28,056 nucleotides of DNA, taken from Ophiocordyceps camponoti-saundersi (nom. inval.). Taxonomy: Eukaryota; Ascomycota; Sordariomycetes; Hypocreales; Ophiocordycipitaceae. Every line of letters begins with the position of its first letter. The first letter of the stretch is position 1. The position numbers and the translations under genes were made by a program. Location of the stretch: positions 389-28,444 of the forward strand of contig PDHQ01000387.1 in assembly GCA_003339415.1 (NCBI GenBank), written 5' to 3'. The notes beneath the pieces were generated by a model that did not search any database, was not told where the DNA came from, and saw only the letters and a program-made list of their open reading frames with translations. Shown piece after piece: positions 1 through 10,849 of the stretch.

Positions 1-16
1 TGGGAGTGTGGTGTGT

Positions 17-45
17 GGGGGGGGGGGGGGGGGGGGGGAGGAGGG

Positions 46-81
<36 letters not shown>
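17..81. repeat. G-homopolymer tract at left window end
   Basis: Two long uninterrupted G runs (17-38 and 47-81) are separated by a short purine-rich spacer with one C. A similar G-rich block closes the other end of the window with G on the same strand. Such runs can form G-quadruplexes, and they also commonly break short-read assemblies. No gene is supported here. Confidence 0.9.
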
Positions 82-82
<1 letters not shown>

Positions 83-224
83 GACAGACACGGACAGACG
101 GACGGATGGACGGGCATGTGTGTGTATGTATGTATGTATCCGTACATCCAGATGGACAGGTAGAAGGATACAGGCAGACACGGACAGATAGACAGACATG
201 AAGCCAGAAAAAAAGAGCCTGTGA

Positions 225-259
<35 letters not shown>

Positions 260-927
260 GATACAGTGGAGCGGAGATATGAGAGAGAGAAAGGGTATGT
301 AAACGCACACAAAGCGAGAGAGAGAGAGAGAGACAGAGAGAGAGAGAGATAGGCAGGGGTACATACAGCCATACATACATACATGATACTCGATACAAAC
401 ATTTTTCTACGTACATACTATGTAGGGATACATGTGAAGCGTTGAAGAGAGACCCCATCGACGCTCCGTGATTTCATTCTCTTTCCTTCACGTCCTTACC
501 CAAAACGAAACTGGTGCGGAGGAAAAAGAAGGAAACGAAGAAAAAGAAGCAGAGAAGGAAAAAAAGAAACAAGAAAAAGAAACGGGAGACACTAGAAAAG
601 TCTAGGAAACATTCCGGACCCTGGCGCCACGAGCGAGGGGAGGGGCGGTTACATGAAGCGCAGAAAAGAAAAAAATGCTCCGAGGCTTGTCCTCCCCCCC
701 GCCCCCCTTTCTCTCTCTCTCTCTCTCTCTCTCTTTCTGTTTCTCTCTCTGCTTTTCCTATCTTGAGTTTCCTTGCAGATCTTCTAGAAATGGAAGAAGA
801 TTTTTTGTTTTCCTTTTTTTTGGGGGGGAGGAGGAGGAGGAGGGTGAAGAGGGGGGGTTTTGAACGGCTTTACGGATATAGGGGATGGAGGCGCTTTGAG
901 AGAGGGAGGGAGGGTTTGAGATTGGGA

Positions 928-966
<39 letters not shown>

Positions 967-3400
967 GAGAGTGGAGAGAAAGGGATGAAGGAATCTGGAG
1001 TGCATTTAATGTATGCGTGTGCTTGTGTAAGCATGCATAGTACATACATACATATTTTACATGCATTGTATGACGATATGACGATATGAATGTGCGGATA
1101 TGTGTAGGCAGGCAGGCAGGCAGGCAGGCAGGCTTACTACAAGTGTATGTATGACTTGTGTATCCGTATTCGTATATGTGCTCATTCATGAACGAATGCT
1201 GTATGTACTCTGTACGGAGTATATATGTACGAATGAATGAATGCTCTATTCTACGAATATGCATCCTTACTATGTATTGTAATATAAAAACAAGGGCCGT
1301 TCGTATACACCACGTCCGTCAGCATACAAAACAAGATGGTATCCGTGGCTATGTATGGAAGTTCAACACCTACCAACATACACACATTACTCCAGACACA
1401 CAATACTTGTAATAATAATACGGAACATGCGATACGACAACAAAAAAAAAAAGTCATGTTATAGCTTCTGGAAATAAGCCAAGCCAAGCCCCGTCCATGA
1501 CTATAGAGCAAAGAGAAGACGATCAAGAGGTTGCAACAAGAGAAAAGGCATTACAAGATTCAAACTACCTCCTCTACCTTGGACACACGGAATATAGCCA
1601 GTAGCTTACCTACATACAGACATATATTCACAATCACTTACGGATATACAGACGAGTTATATATATGTGTATATAGGTATATATATATATACATATACAC
1701 ACACACACACACATGTTATAGGCAGGCAGACTGACGAGCGGACAATGACCGAGGCGTATTTTGGTCATTACATATAATCCATGTACATATGTATATCCCC
1801 CTCCCTCTTATTCCTCCGTCTCTCTCCCTCCCCTTCCCTCCTTAATCCTCCATCTTAATCACACAGCTCACCTCATTCTTTAAACCCGTTCTAAATTCTC
1901 CGGTGCTCCTTTTCGGCCCGTTCAATCCCCCCTCTCATTTTTATTTCACCAATTGCGCCGGCGTCGGACCAAATCTTCTTTCTTTCTTTCCCCCCTTCTA
2001 AAAAAAGAAAGGGAAAGAAAAAAGGGTTCAACTCCAACGACGGCGGCCAAGAAAGAAAAAAAAAATATTTATAAAAAAAAAGGGAAAAAAAAAGAGGTTT
2101 GGAAACTTGACGGACGACAGTTCAGAAGGCGGGGCGGGAATGAGGATGAGAATGAAATTGGGAGGGGTGGGTTTGGGAAGGAGATTTTTTTTTTTTTCGT
2201 GTGTCTGTGTCTGTGTTCCGTCAAAGAGAGTTTTTTGAGTTGGGGAGAGGAAGGGGAGGAAATACATGTATGGACAGACACAGACACACACAGAGAGAGA
2301 GAGAGAGATAGACGCGGAGAGGAGATAGAGGAAAGGGGGGGCAAAAAAAAAAGGGGGAAACCACACCATCATGTCCGATATTTACTTACTTACTTACATA
2401 CATACATACATGCACACGGCATGGGGCCGAGGGAACCGTCCCCCGGCCCGGGGAAGAAAAAAGGAGAGAGAGAGAGAGAGACGGACGCATCTTTTACTCT
2501 CTCTCTTTCTCTCTCTCTCCGTCTCTCACTCCGTTGTATGTACGTATGTGTAAAGGTATATTCATCTCTCTACATACGTCTGTAGTATCTTCACATCTTC
2601 ATCCCCAATTCTTTAGCGGCGCACGGACAAGTTCTCACCAGAAAAGCCAGCCCAAAAAAAAAAAACGTGGCCCGAGCCAACTCACCTCCCCTTTCAAAGA
2701 GGGCGTCATATCTCTCTTCTTTATCCGTACATATCTCCCTCTTTCTCTCTCCAGCGGGGACCCGACCACGCGATTTTGGTTTCTCGTCGGGGAATTTATT
2801 CAAATAGGGTAGAAGTGGGAAAGTGGGCAGAGATTGTGTGGAGGAGGAGGAGGATACACAAGGAAAAGGAAGAAATCATTTCCCCTATCAAAAAAAAAAA
2901 ACATGAGATTGAAAATGCACCCAAGACAAAGTTGCTGTTGTTTCTTTGGAACATACATACATATGTACATACATACCCTGGGCTGACGGGTGCGCCTCTT
3001 CAAAGGAGAAAAAAATAAATCGCCCCCATCTCTCCTATCGCCGACAGATGGAGACGGACGATGGTTGTGGAGACTGGAGAGGGGGGGGCGTGTATGAAAG
3101 GAGAGAGAGAGGTAGACGGAGAGGGGTTTAATGGTGGGTAAATGGTCTGTGCCCCCCCCCCTCCCCTTTCTCTCTCTCTTTGCCCCCCCCCCCCCTGTCA
3201 TTGTCATTGTTTCTTCAAGTTTAACTGGATGTCATCAACATCAACATCAACATCAACACCATCGACTCTTTTTTTTTCAACCACTCCATCGTTTAAACTT
3301 ACTTGCTTTTTTTTTTCCTTCTCTTCCCGTGACTAGGATCAAGTTTAAAAAAAAAACCCTGTCTTCCCGGTCTAGTACGAATACGCAAAGAGGTAAGCCG
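82..3400. other. Gene-free, microsatellite-dense region
   Basis: No supported gene. Open frames here are lysine/arginine-rich or Ser-Leu repeats produced by AAG, GA and CT tracts. Visible tracts include (GT)n 229-256, (GA)n 316-349, (CT)n 711-734, (GA)n 930-969, (GGCA)n 1107-1133, AT/CA tracts 1660-1715, (GA)n 2287-2310, (TTAC)n then (ATAC)n 2381-2412 and (CATCAA)n about 3238-3261. Many homopolymer runs of 8-12 nt lie between them. Positions 1140-1660 and 1740-1960 are less repetitive but hold no recognisable gene. Confidence 0.75.
1107..1133. repeat. (GGCA)n tetranucleotide microsatellite
   Basis: Nearly seven perfect copies of GGCA in an unbroken run, in non-coding sequence. It stands out from the TATG/TACC tetranucleotides that dominate elsewhere because it is GC-rich. 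Confidence 0.95.
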
Positions 3401-3592
3401 TTGAGGAGAAGCAGGTCTGACGCCATGAGCCGTGCAGTAGCGGCCAGGGGGTCCTTGGACCGTTGCAGAATCCGGGACAGAATTGCGGAGCGATGGCTGA
3501 GCCCGCTTCTTCCTAAAGGGGCAGCTCAGCCTGCCAATATACAATACATACCTACATACAATGCATGTACGGATATACTATAGGTATAATCC

Positions 3593-3634
<42 letters not shown>
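3593..3634. repeat. (TA)21 dinucleotide microsatellite
   Basis: A perfect 42-nt alternating TA run, the longest dinucleotide tract in the window. It is followed directly by a TATG/TAGG tetranucleotide tract at about 3639-3667. It is self-complementary, so it can extrude a cruciform. Confidence 0.97.
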
Positions 3635-3636
<2 letters not shown>

Positions 3637-5925
3637 ATTGTATGTATGTATGTATGTAGGTAGGTATATTTACGAGCCGTAACCAAGGCACGTAGGTAGG
3701 TAGGTAGGCTGTAGCTTCGGAGCTCCATGCATGAGAGGCCGGCAGGTACCCGCTGCTTTCTCTCCTCTTGACGGGCCTGTGTAATCCGTTGCACGCAGGC
3801 TGGTATGTACATACATGTATGTATGTATGTATGTACGGATACATTTGTATGTATGTATGCACATGCACGACGAGCAGGACCGCAGAGATAAGGATGGAGT
3901 GATGCTGCATGGGGGCTTGTCTGTGAAGGGCCGAGCACCAGACCTACTAGGCATATACATACACACATGCAGCATACTAGCAAGTATCAAGTTACGAGGC
4001 GACGACTCGAATATTGCCCATACGACTACCTACCTACCTACCTACCTACCTCTATTTATATATATATATATATATATTCTAGATATTTACCTCCGTATAC
4101 TAGATAAAGAGGCATATATATAGGAATATATATCCGTACAAACGTCTCCTTTCTCTTCTTCCCAAAAACATTCGTAAAAAATACAACGACATCATGACTT
4201 TTAGCTTCCCATACGAGAACACTAGTGCAGGGGAAGACACAAAAAACAAAAAGTCAGAGAAACAAGACGAACAAAGACAAAAGGAAAAATAAAAAACGGT
4301 TTGACGCCACGCGGCTGCAAGCCTCGGCCGACGGCTTCATTAGGCAAGTCGGTTTTTTTTTTTTTGTCTCTCCCCTCCCCTGTCATTGCCGACACCAAGC
4401 CGGGGTTTTGATACGGAGCAGATGAAATATAAGTCTGTACGTATATATGTATATAAGTTTTTTTTTTAAAAGGAAGAGGAAGGGAGGTTTAGCAAAGAAA
4501 GACAGAAAGAAAGAAAAGAAAGAGAAAGGGAAAATATCGTCGTTGCTTCGTCGCTACCGCCGTTCTGGCACGCCTCGGCAGCGACCCGCATGCTGGACGC
4601 GGTGCGCCGGCCCTGTGCGGTAAATGGGCATGTGGTGGGTGGGTGGTTTATGGGCATGGTATGGCATGATGTGTGCTACAGAGAGAAGAAAAAGAGAATG
4701 GGTTGTATGGATGTATGTATGTATGTATGGGCAGGAAAGAAAAGTATATATGTATGTATGTATGTGCGTCGACGCATACCTGTAACCTCCTCTGCTTAAC
4801 CTGCGTACATACATATCCGTACATGTATCCGCACATACATACATACAAGGTCGTACATGCGTCAACGTATCGGAAAATTTTCAAAAATAATGAAATGAAA
4901 AAAAAAAAGGAAAGAATAAAAAAAAAGGTTGAGTTGGTGTAAGTTGAGGAGGAAGAAGAAGAGGAGACTGCGGAGGGGGTCATGTATGTATTGGCGATGG
5001 AGAGTTGCGTCAGTGGCTCCCGAGGGACGCGCATGAAAGCAATCCACCGGGAAGTTGTGCATACATATACATACATACATACATATATATATATTTCCTC
5101 ACTCTTTGTCCATCTCTCCAAGTTATCCGTCTACTCCCCTTTCCCTTGCACAGGAAGATGTTTTTTTAAAAAAAAAAACGGAGAATTTTTTTTTTTTTTT
5201 CAAGAAGAGGGTGAAAATGCCTCCTCGGCCTTTATTGTCGCCAAGCCGAGGTAAAGTATACGGACAAGGTAGGTTAGCTACAGCCTATATACACACATCT
5301 ATTGTCTGTCTGCACATACATTATATGTATTGTATACGTATATACGGATACTCTAACAGACAATGTATGACCGTGTAGAACATGTATGTCTGTACATACA
5401 TATGTGTACGGACCCGTCCCCGATCGGATTGGCACACCTTGCTTTCTCGTGGTGCCGTTGCATCGCCCCCCCTCCTCCTCCTCCTCCTCCTCCCCCGACC
5501 TCAACTAATTCACAGCTGATCGGCGTGCTCGTCCTTTTCCTTTCCTTTCCTTTCCTTACCATAATTCCATTCCCATTCTTTTCCCTTTTTTTTTTCTTTC
5601 CTTCTTCTTTTCTAACCCGATTACCTCAGCCATAATCACATGTAAGTTTTATTATATATATATTTTTTTTTCTCCTTGACGAAATGTCGGCTTTTTTTTT
5701 TCTCTCATGAAAATTGTAATCCTCCGATATCGGTGGTCTTCGTTTCGAGACAGAGAAAAGAAACGATTACGGACAGGTGATGACGAAAAAAAAAAAAGGT
5801 TACTCGCGATAAGTGAGTTAAAAAATTGAGCAAGATATGTGTTTTATTTACCTGGGTGGGACATGATCGTGTGCGCCGTTCAGCATCTGCCGTCTCTGTA
5901 GCACGTCGGTACATACATACATACC

Positions 5926-5949
5926 TACCTACCTACTAGTAGGTAGGTA
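5926..5949. repeat. 24-bp perfect palindrome built from TACC/GGTA repeats
   Basis: The left arm TACCTACCTACT (5926-5937) is the exact reverse complement of the right arm AGTAGGTAGGTA (5938-5949), with no spacer. It is a (TACC)n tract meeting its inverse at an ACTAGT centre, with CATA repeats just upstream. Confidence 0.95.
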
Positions 5950-6375
5950 TATACGAGTACATAGATTCATGTTTTTGTCTTCTTTCTTCGCCCCGTGCCT
6001 TTAGTTTTTTAGGCAGAAGCGGGTTGCAAAGCAAAGCAGAGCAGAGCCGACAAGGCAGCAGCCCATTGTTCCCACCCTTTTTTTTTTCTCTTTGCCCCAG
6101 TGCTCTCCTCTCCTCTCTTGGGCTGTTGTCTATGTATTCCTCGTCAGGGGGGGAAAGACACACACACACACACACACACACATACCCTCTATCTCTCTCG
6201 CTCGCTCGCTCGCTCGTAAGGCGAGGACGAACGGTCGTCGTAGATGAAGCACTAGCTTGGTTGGTTTGGTTTGGTTTGATCTGCCGTTGGTGTCGGTACT
6301 GGGTACATGCATTTACAGACATGCATGGCGTGGATGGTTTAGTAGATTCGACATGCAGCGGATACTACTAGTATT

Positions 6376-6457
6376 ACTCCGTACTCTACTACGGATACTC
6401 CGTGCACACGGGGATGCATGTGCTAATACATACAATACCTCCTACGGATACTCCGTA
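6376..6457. repeat. Cluster of TACTCCGTA / TACGGA motifs
   Basis: Within about 80 nt the motif TCCGTA (or its complement TACGGA) appears several times: TACTCCGTAC near 6375, TACGGATACTCCGTG near 6390 and TACGGATACTCCGTA near 6443. Direct and inverted copies sit side by side and can pair. Single copies are scattered through most gene-free parts of the window. Confidence 0.7.
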
Positions 6458-7024
6458 AAAAGATGATGGGAGGAAGAAGAAACTCTTACCCCAGGAAAAA
6501 ATGCATGCATGTATCCGTACATGATTCCTTTCTTTTCATCCTTCCTCTCTCTCTCTCTCTCTTACTCTCTCGCTCTTTCTCTCACTCCTTTTCATTTCAC
6601 TTCCTCTCCAACCCGTTTCATTCGCTACACGCAAAAAGTCGAAATCGACACACCCTCTCTCTCTCCAACCACACCCTCCCCCCAAAATTCAACTCACACC
6701 CCCTCCTCCCAACGGCGAGGCCGGACGGGGACCGGGGTCCGTCAATGGCTAATCCGTCGACGATGAAGGCAACCCCCGCCGAGATGTCGAAAACTTGGCG
6801 GTACGACCAATGAGTGAATGAACGAGGCTGAGAGACGGCTGATGTAAAGGACGTTTCTTCTACCCTTGATGACCATCTTATCTCATTGTTGACGCCTATA
6901 ATCCGTAGAATCGTACAAGATGATTTCATCACCGACTTGATGGCCTTTTTCCTCCAAAATAAACAAATCCCCCGTATGATCAAAACAGGCCGAATCTCGA
7001 TGACTCTCTCGTGTCTTCTTCTTC

Positions 7025-7055
<31 letters not shown>

Positions 7056-7321
7056 GCCAAAAATCGTGCTATCAATCCTGTTTAGGCCTCTGCCGCATCC
7101 TCGTCAACTCTATCGGCCGCACTGTCGTAGCATTCGGAATGCTCGCCGTCTGGAGAGATCCACTGCAACGATGGAGATTGGGGGGCTTCTTATCCGTACA
7201 ATTCTCTCAAATCTTTTTTTTTTCCCTCTTTTTCTTTTTCTTTATAGGAAATTTTTCCCTTTTTATTTTCTATTGATCGTGACCTTATCTCTCCTTCTTT
7301 CGCCAGACGGCAGTCCCTCTA

Positions 7322-7351
7322 TTGTTGTTGTTGTTGTTGTTGTTGTTGTTT
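7322..7351. repeat. (TTG)n trinucleotide microsatellite
   Basis: About ten perfect TTG units, the longest triplet tract of the gene-free left half. It lies in an open frame as poly-Val, but there is no flanking protein-like sequence, so it is treated as non-coding. Confidence 0.95.
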
Positions 7352-8282
7352 TTCTCGGACACGCCGTGAGCATCACGACCTGTCCATCCATCCATCCATC
7401 CATTCATCCGCCGCTGCCGCCCTCTCAGCTTGATCTTGCCTCATTACTCTTACTCTCTCTCTCCGTCTTTCTCTCTCTCTCACACACACACACTTACACA
7501 CCACTCTCTTCCTTACTTACATCTGTACTGGTCGGCCTCCTACTCCGCCGGGGCGATTCTCTGTACCACACACCCACGTCCCATCAAGGTCGTCGTCGAC
7601 GCGCAAATCGAAAAAAAAAAAAAACCTCTTCCTCTATTCCCCCCCCCCCTCTCTCTGCTGCTGCTGCTGCTGCCACCGCCCTGACGGTAGTTGCAGCATG
7701 CCCTGCAACGCCCGCTCCTCCTCTTTTTTCTTTTCTTACTCTTACTCCTTTGGCCGTGTAACCATCCAACCCGGCTTCAACTGACCAGATCTCGCAGCTA
7801 AGCAGAGGGAGGGGGGAAAACAGAACAAATGCCACCCAACAAGCTCTCTCGACGGGTTACTTCCCGCAAAGCCTCCCCCTCTCCCCCGCTGCCGCCGCCG
7901 CCGCCACTCGCCTCTGACTGGACTGGGGAAAGAGAGAGCTCTCTCTCTTGCGGAATGCATGCCGTTTCCCTCCCCCCCCCCCTCCATTTCGAGATCCCAT
8001 GGCGAGTCCTGTTCCCTGCTCGTCATGTCCGGGGGAGAAGGGGGGGGGGCCTTTTGATGGCCGAGATTATGACTCTGACATGTACGAACATGTAGCCCAT
8101 CCATGTGATGCATGAGAGTAGGGATACATACATATGGTATGGTGTGTAGCCTGTAGGTGTGAATCTGGATACACGTACGGTACTCCGTACATACATACAT
8201 GCATACAAAGTCTGTGGTTCTGGAGAGGTGTGTGTGTGTGCGCCGCGCCTCTGACCACCTTATAGCAGCCATCATCTAGGTA

Positions 8283-8352
8283 TCCTTACCTACCTACATA
8301 CATACCTACATACATACCTACACATATATACGGACGTACATACATACATACG
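8283..8352. repeat. Interleaved TACC/TACA tetranucleotide tract
   Basis: Blocks of CTAC and ATAC units alternate over about 70 nt and include one TACGGA motif near 8331. This mixture of TACC and TACA units is the commonest tetranucleotide style in the window. Confidence 0.9.
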
Positions 8353-8880
8353 TTCAAGAGGTCGCTGCCAGGTAGCCTGTACGAGGAAAAAGAGCTCAAC
8401 AAAAGCGCCCAGAGCCTCTCTCTCTCTCTCTCTCTCTTCTTCCCCTCTTCTCCTCCTTATTCTTCTCTTCCCCTGTCTCCTCTTCTCTGGTGAGGAGAAG
8501 AAGAAGAAGAAGAAGGGGGGGGGTGAGGAGATGTCTCTTTGCGCGTCCTTTATTTTCATTTTTTTTTCCCACCGAAGTCCGGCCGTGACTCTTTTGACAC
8601 GGCAAAATGATCCCTCCCCCTCCTCCTCCTCCTCCCCTGAAGCACATGGATCCTCGACGAAGATGACGATATCAGTAAAGAGAAAACGGGCCGGGTCCCA
8701 AGGTTCAAAGCTGCATCTTTCCCTTCCCCCGACACGAGATAAATCGATCGAACCTCGGCCTCCTCGGACACGAAAGAAAATACAATCGAGCCTCCCAAGG
8801 TGGTGGGAAAAAAAAAGGAGAAAGAGGGGGGGAACAGACGTCGCTCACATGCAGTCCCCCGGGAGCTGACTGGCAAAAAA

Positions 8881-9785
8881 TAAACCACCCCCCCCTTTTC
8901 CGTGATCGAGAGAGGAAGCTCAACATGATCCGTCCACACCCCTCGGGGAATAAAAGGGGGGTAAAAAAAGGTAGGGCTGGGAGAGAGATGGAAAAAGAGA
9001 GAGAGAGAGAGCATGTCTCGCCTCTCATGTCACGAGATGGGGGGGGTTTCTCTCGCCAGTCAGGCCGACAAGACGGGAAGAGAGGAAAATCTTAGCGTGA
9101 CGAACGATGAAACGACTGATGGTTTTTTTTTAAGCTTGGGTCTTTGATGAAATAGAAGGTTTTATTTTGACGCGACGAACGAACGAACGCACGCACATCT
9201 TCTCCATCCATCAACTCACGCCCCCCCCTTGTCTAGGCAGGGTAGGTCATTCATCCATCATGTCCACAGCAGGCTATTTCATAGCTTTCATTGTTCGATC
9301 AGTTTTGAATCCAAGCTTAGACTATCGTTGAAGGGGAATGACGAAGAGAAAGAATGGGGGAAGAGGAAGATCCGTGGTCATTTAACGACTTTCTTCCTCA
9401 TCACACACACACCCTCCCATCTTACCCTTACCCTAGTGCTGTTTTCATTTTCTATATGTTTTTTCCCCTGACGAAACAAAGAAGGAAGAAGCAAAAAAAC
9501 TAAGACATAGACGACGCTCGGGCTTTTTTTTTTAATTCATGATTTAATTCTTTTTTTTTTCGTCATCGGCTGCACCCGTGAGGGATGAACGACTTTTTTC
9601 TATATGTGGCCTGCACGCCTTGTGACCAACCCAACTTCCCATCCCGCCCCTTGTGTGTGTTTTTTTTTTCTTTCTTCGCGAGCACACCCTCAAGGGGGGG
9701 GAAGGGGGGGAAAAGAGGGGGGTGGGTTGAAGGCGGGAAGAGTTTGTTGTAGGGGCTGTGAGTGAGTGAGTGACGGAGAGTGACG

Positions 9786-9831
<46 letters not shown>

Positions 9832-10560
9832 CAGAGGGACAGAGGGACAGAGAGAGCGAGTACTGGCTACCCAGCAGATACGAAAATAAAAAATATATCA
9901 TCACTTATTACCCCGCAAATGCACGACGGGTGACGAGCCATGGATCCTCCTCATCCTCACCCTCATCCTCCTCCCCTTACCCCCTGATTCCTCCTTGCCC
10001 CCCCCCCCCCCCCCTCGCTCCCTATTTTTATTCTCTCCAGCCGACTTATCGCGAGAGACAGCGTCAAAGACAGAAAAACGTGGAATTAAAAAAAAAAACG
10101 ACGGATACAAGTCCAGGTGACGAGACTGCACCACGGGACGCTGTCTCGCCTTGCCTTGCCTTGCCCCCCCTTTCCCTTTCTCCTCCTCCTCTCTCTCAAC
10201 CCTCACCCTCTCCGCGGCCCGTTCTTCCTCCCCTTGTACAAGGGGGGAGGACAGACGACCTCGTGCCTGCGCCTCCTCCGGTGGTAGCAGAGCCACGCGA
10301 GATCTCAGCGGTCAAGGGAAACATCAGCACGCCACCCGTTTTTTTTTTTTTCCTTTTTCTTTATTCTCCTTGTCTTACTTCGTAACGGGACTTTTTTTTC
10401 TTTTTCTTTTCCAAGTTGAAAAAGCCTGGTTGTTTTCTTTAAGAGGGGGAGGAAATATATCTTCCTTGTTACGCTTGGAGTTTGGGGATATATCCTTTGG
10501 TCTTGACGCGTTGTTTTCCTTATCCTGGGAGGGGGGGAAGTTTTTGGTGGTAGGTACGGA
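8881..10560. other. Gene-free region with homopolymers and GA tracts
   Basis: No supported gene. It contains many 8-14 nt A, T, C and G runs, a (GAAC)n/(GCAC)n tract about 9176-9197, a GTGA and GA tract about 9760-9855, a C run about 9997-10014 and a CTTGC repeat about 10148-10165. Open frames here are Ser/Leu, Pro or Lys/Glu-rich repeat translations on both strands. Confidence 0.7.
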
Positions 10561-10585
10561 TGGAGATTGACCATGTTTATAACGT

Positions 10586-10797
10586 GTGTGTGTGTGGCTG
10601 CTTCATGCACAATTTTACTACACATGTCTGTCTGTCTGTATGTACGCGCGTGCGTGTGCGTATGTATGTGTATGCGTATGTGTATGCATATCCGTGTGTG
10701 CGTATGTGTGTGTGTGTATGTATGTGTATGTGGTTATTTTAAAAACACGTATACACTCACACTCACAAGGATATGCATTATATACCTACTCTCAACC

Positions 10798-10828
<31 letters not shown>

Positions 10829-10830
10829 AA
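10586..10830. repeat. Alternating GT / TATG / TGCG tract followed by GA tract
   Basis: Some 150 nt (about 10586-10735) alternate purine and pyrimidine almost without interruption (GTGTGT, TATGTG, GCGTGC, TGTGCG units), followed by a GA tract at 10800-10830. Long alternating purine-pyrimidine DNA of this kind can adopt Z-DNA. The reading frames through it give Cys-Val-Tyr repeats and are not taken as genes. Confidence 0.85.
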
Positions 10831-10849
10831 GAGACTCCTCTTCTGCATC

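Larger units (their letters stand above)
3401..6470. other. Gene-free region dominated by TATG/TACC/AT microsatellites
   Basis: No supported gene. Short less-repetitive islands (about 3380-3540, 3665-3800, 3865-3960) contain no recognisable protein or RNA. Tracts include (TA)n 3593-3634, (TATG)n/(TAGG)n 3639-3667, TATG/CATA 3805-3860, (CTAC)n 4027-4050, (AT)n 4057-4077, (TATG)n about 4705-4765, (CTC)n 5471-5493, (TTTCC)n 5533-5557, (CA)n 6158-6182 and (CTCG)n 6196-6218. Confidence 0.75.
6471..8880. other. Gene-free region with CT, TTG and CTG microsatellites
   Basis: No supported gene. Frames of up to about 290 codons exist (for example plus strand from 6886), but their translation is mostly Ser-Leu runs from CT repeats, Val runs from TTG repeats and His-Thr runs from CA repeats. 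Tracts include (CT)n 6547-6562 and 7028-7055, (TTG)n 7322-7351, (ATCC)n about 7384-7402, (CTG)5 about 7657-7672, mixed CTAC/ATAC 8283-8352, (CT)n about 8416-8438 and (AAG)n about 8497-8514. Positions 6730-7180 are the least repetitive part and could repay an expression check. Confidence 0.7.

Noticed and set aside
514..1089. 191-codon plus-strand frame rich in Lys, Arg and Glu
   Set aside because: It is a translation of AAG, CT and GA repeats with no domain-like segment; the opposite strand is open too for the same reason.
2020..2045. T-loop-like GGTTCAACTCC suggesting a tRNA
   Set aside because: The flanking stem does not pair and no acceptor, D or anticodon arm can be placed.
1953..2585. 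210-codon plus-strand frame
   Set aside because: Composition is driven by A-runs and GA/CT microsatellites; no motif, no splice pattern.
6886..7761. 291-codon plus-strand frame
   Set aside because: Most of it is Ser-Leu, Val and His-Thr runs from CT, TTG and CA repeats. The first 45 codons look more ordinary but have no family signature.
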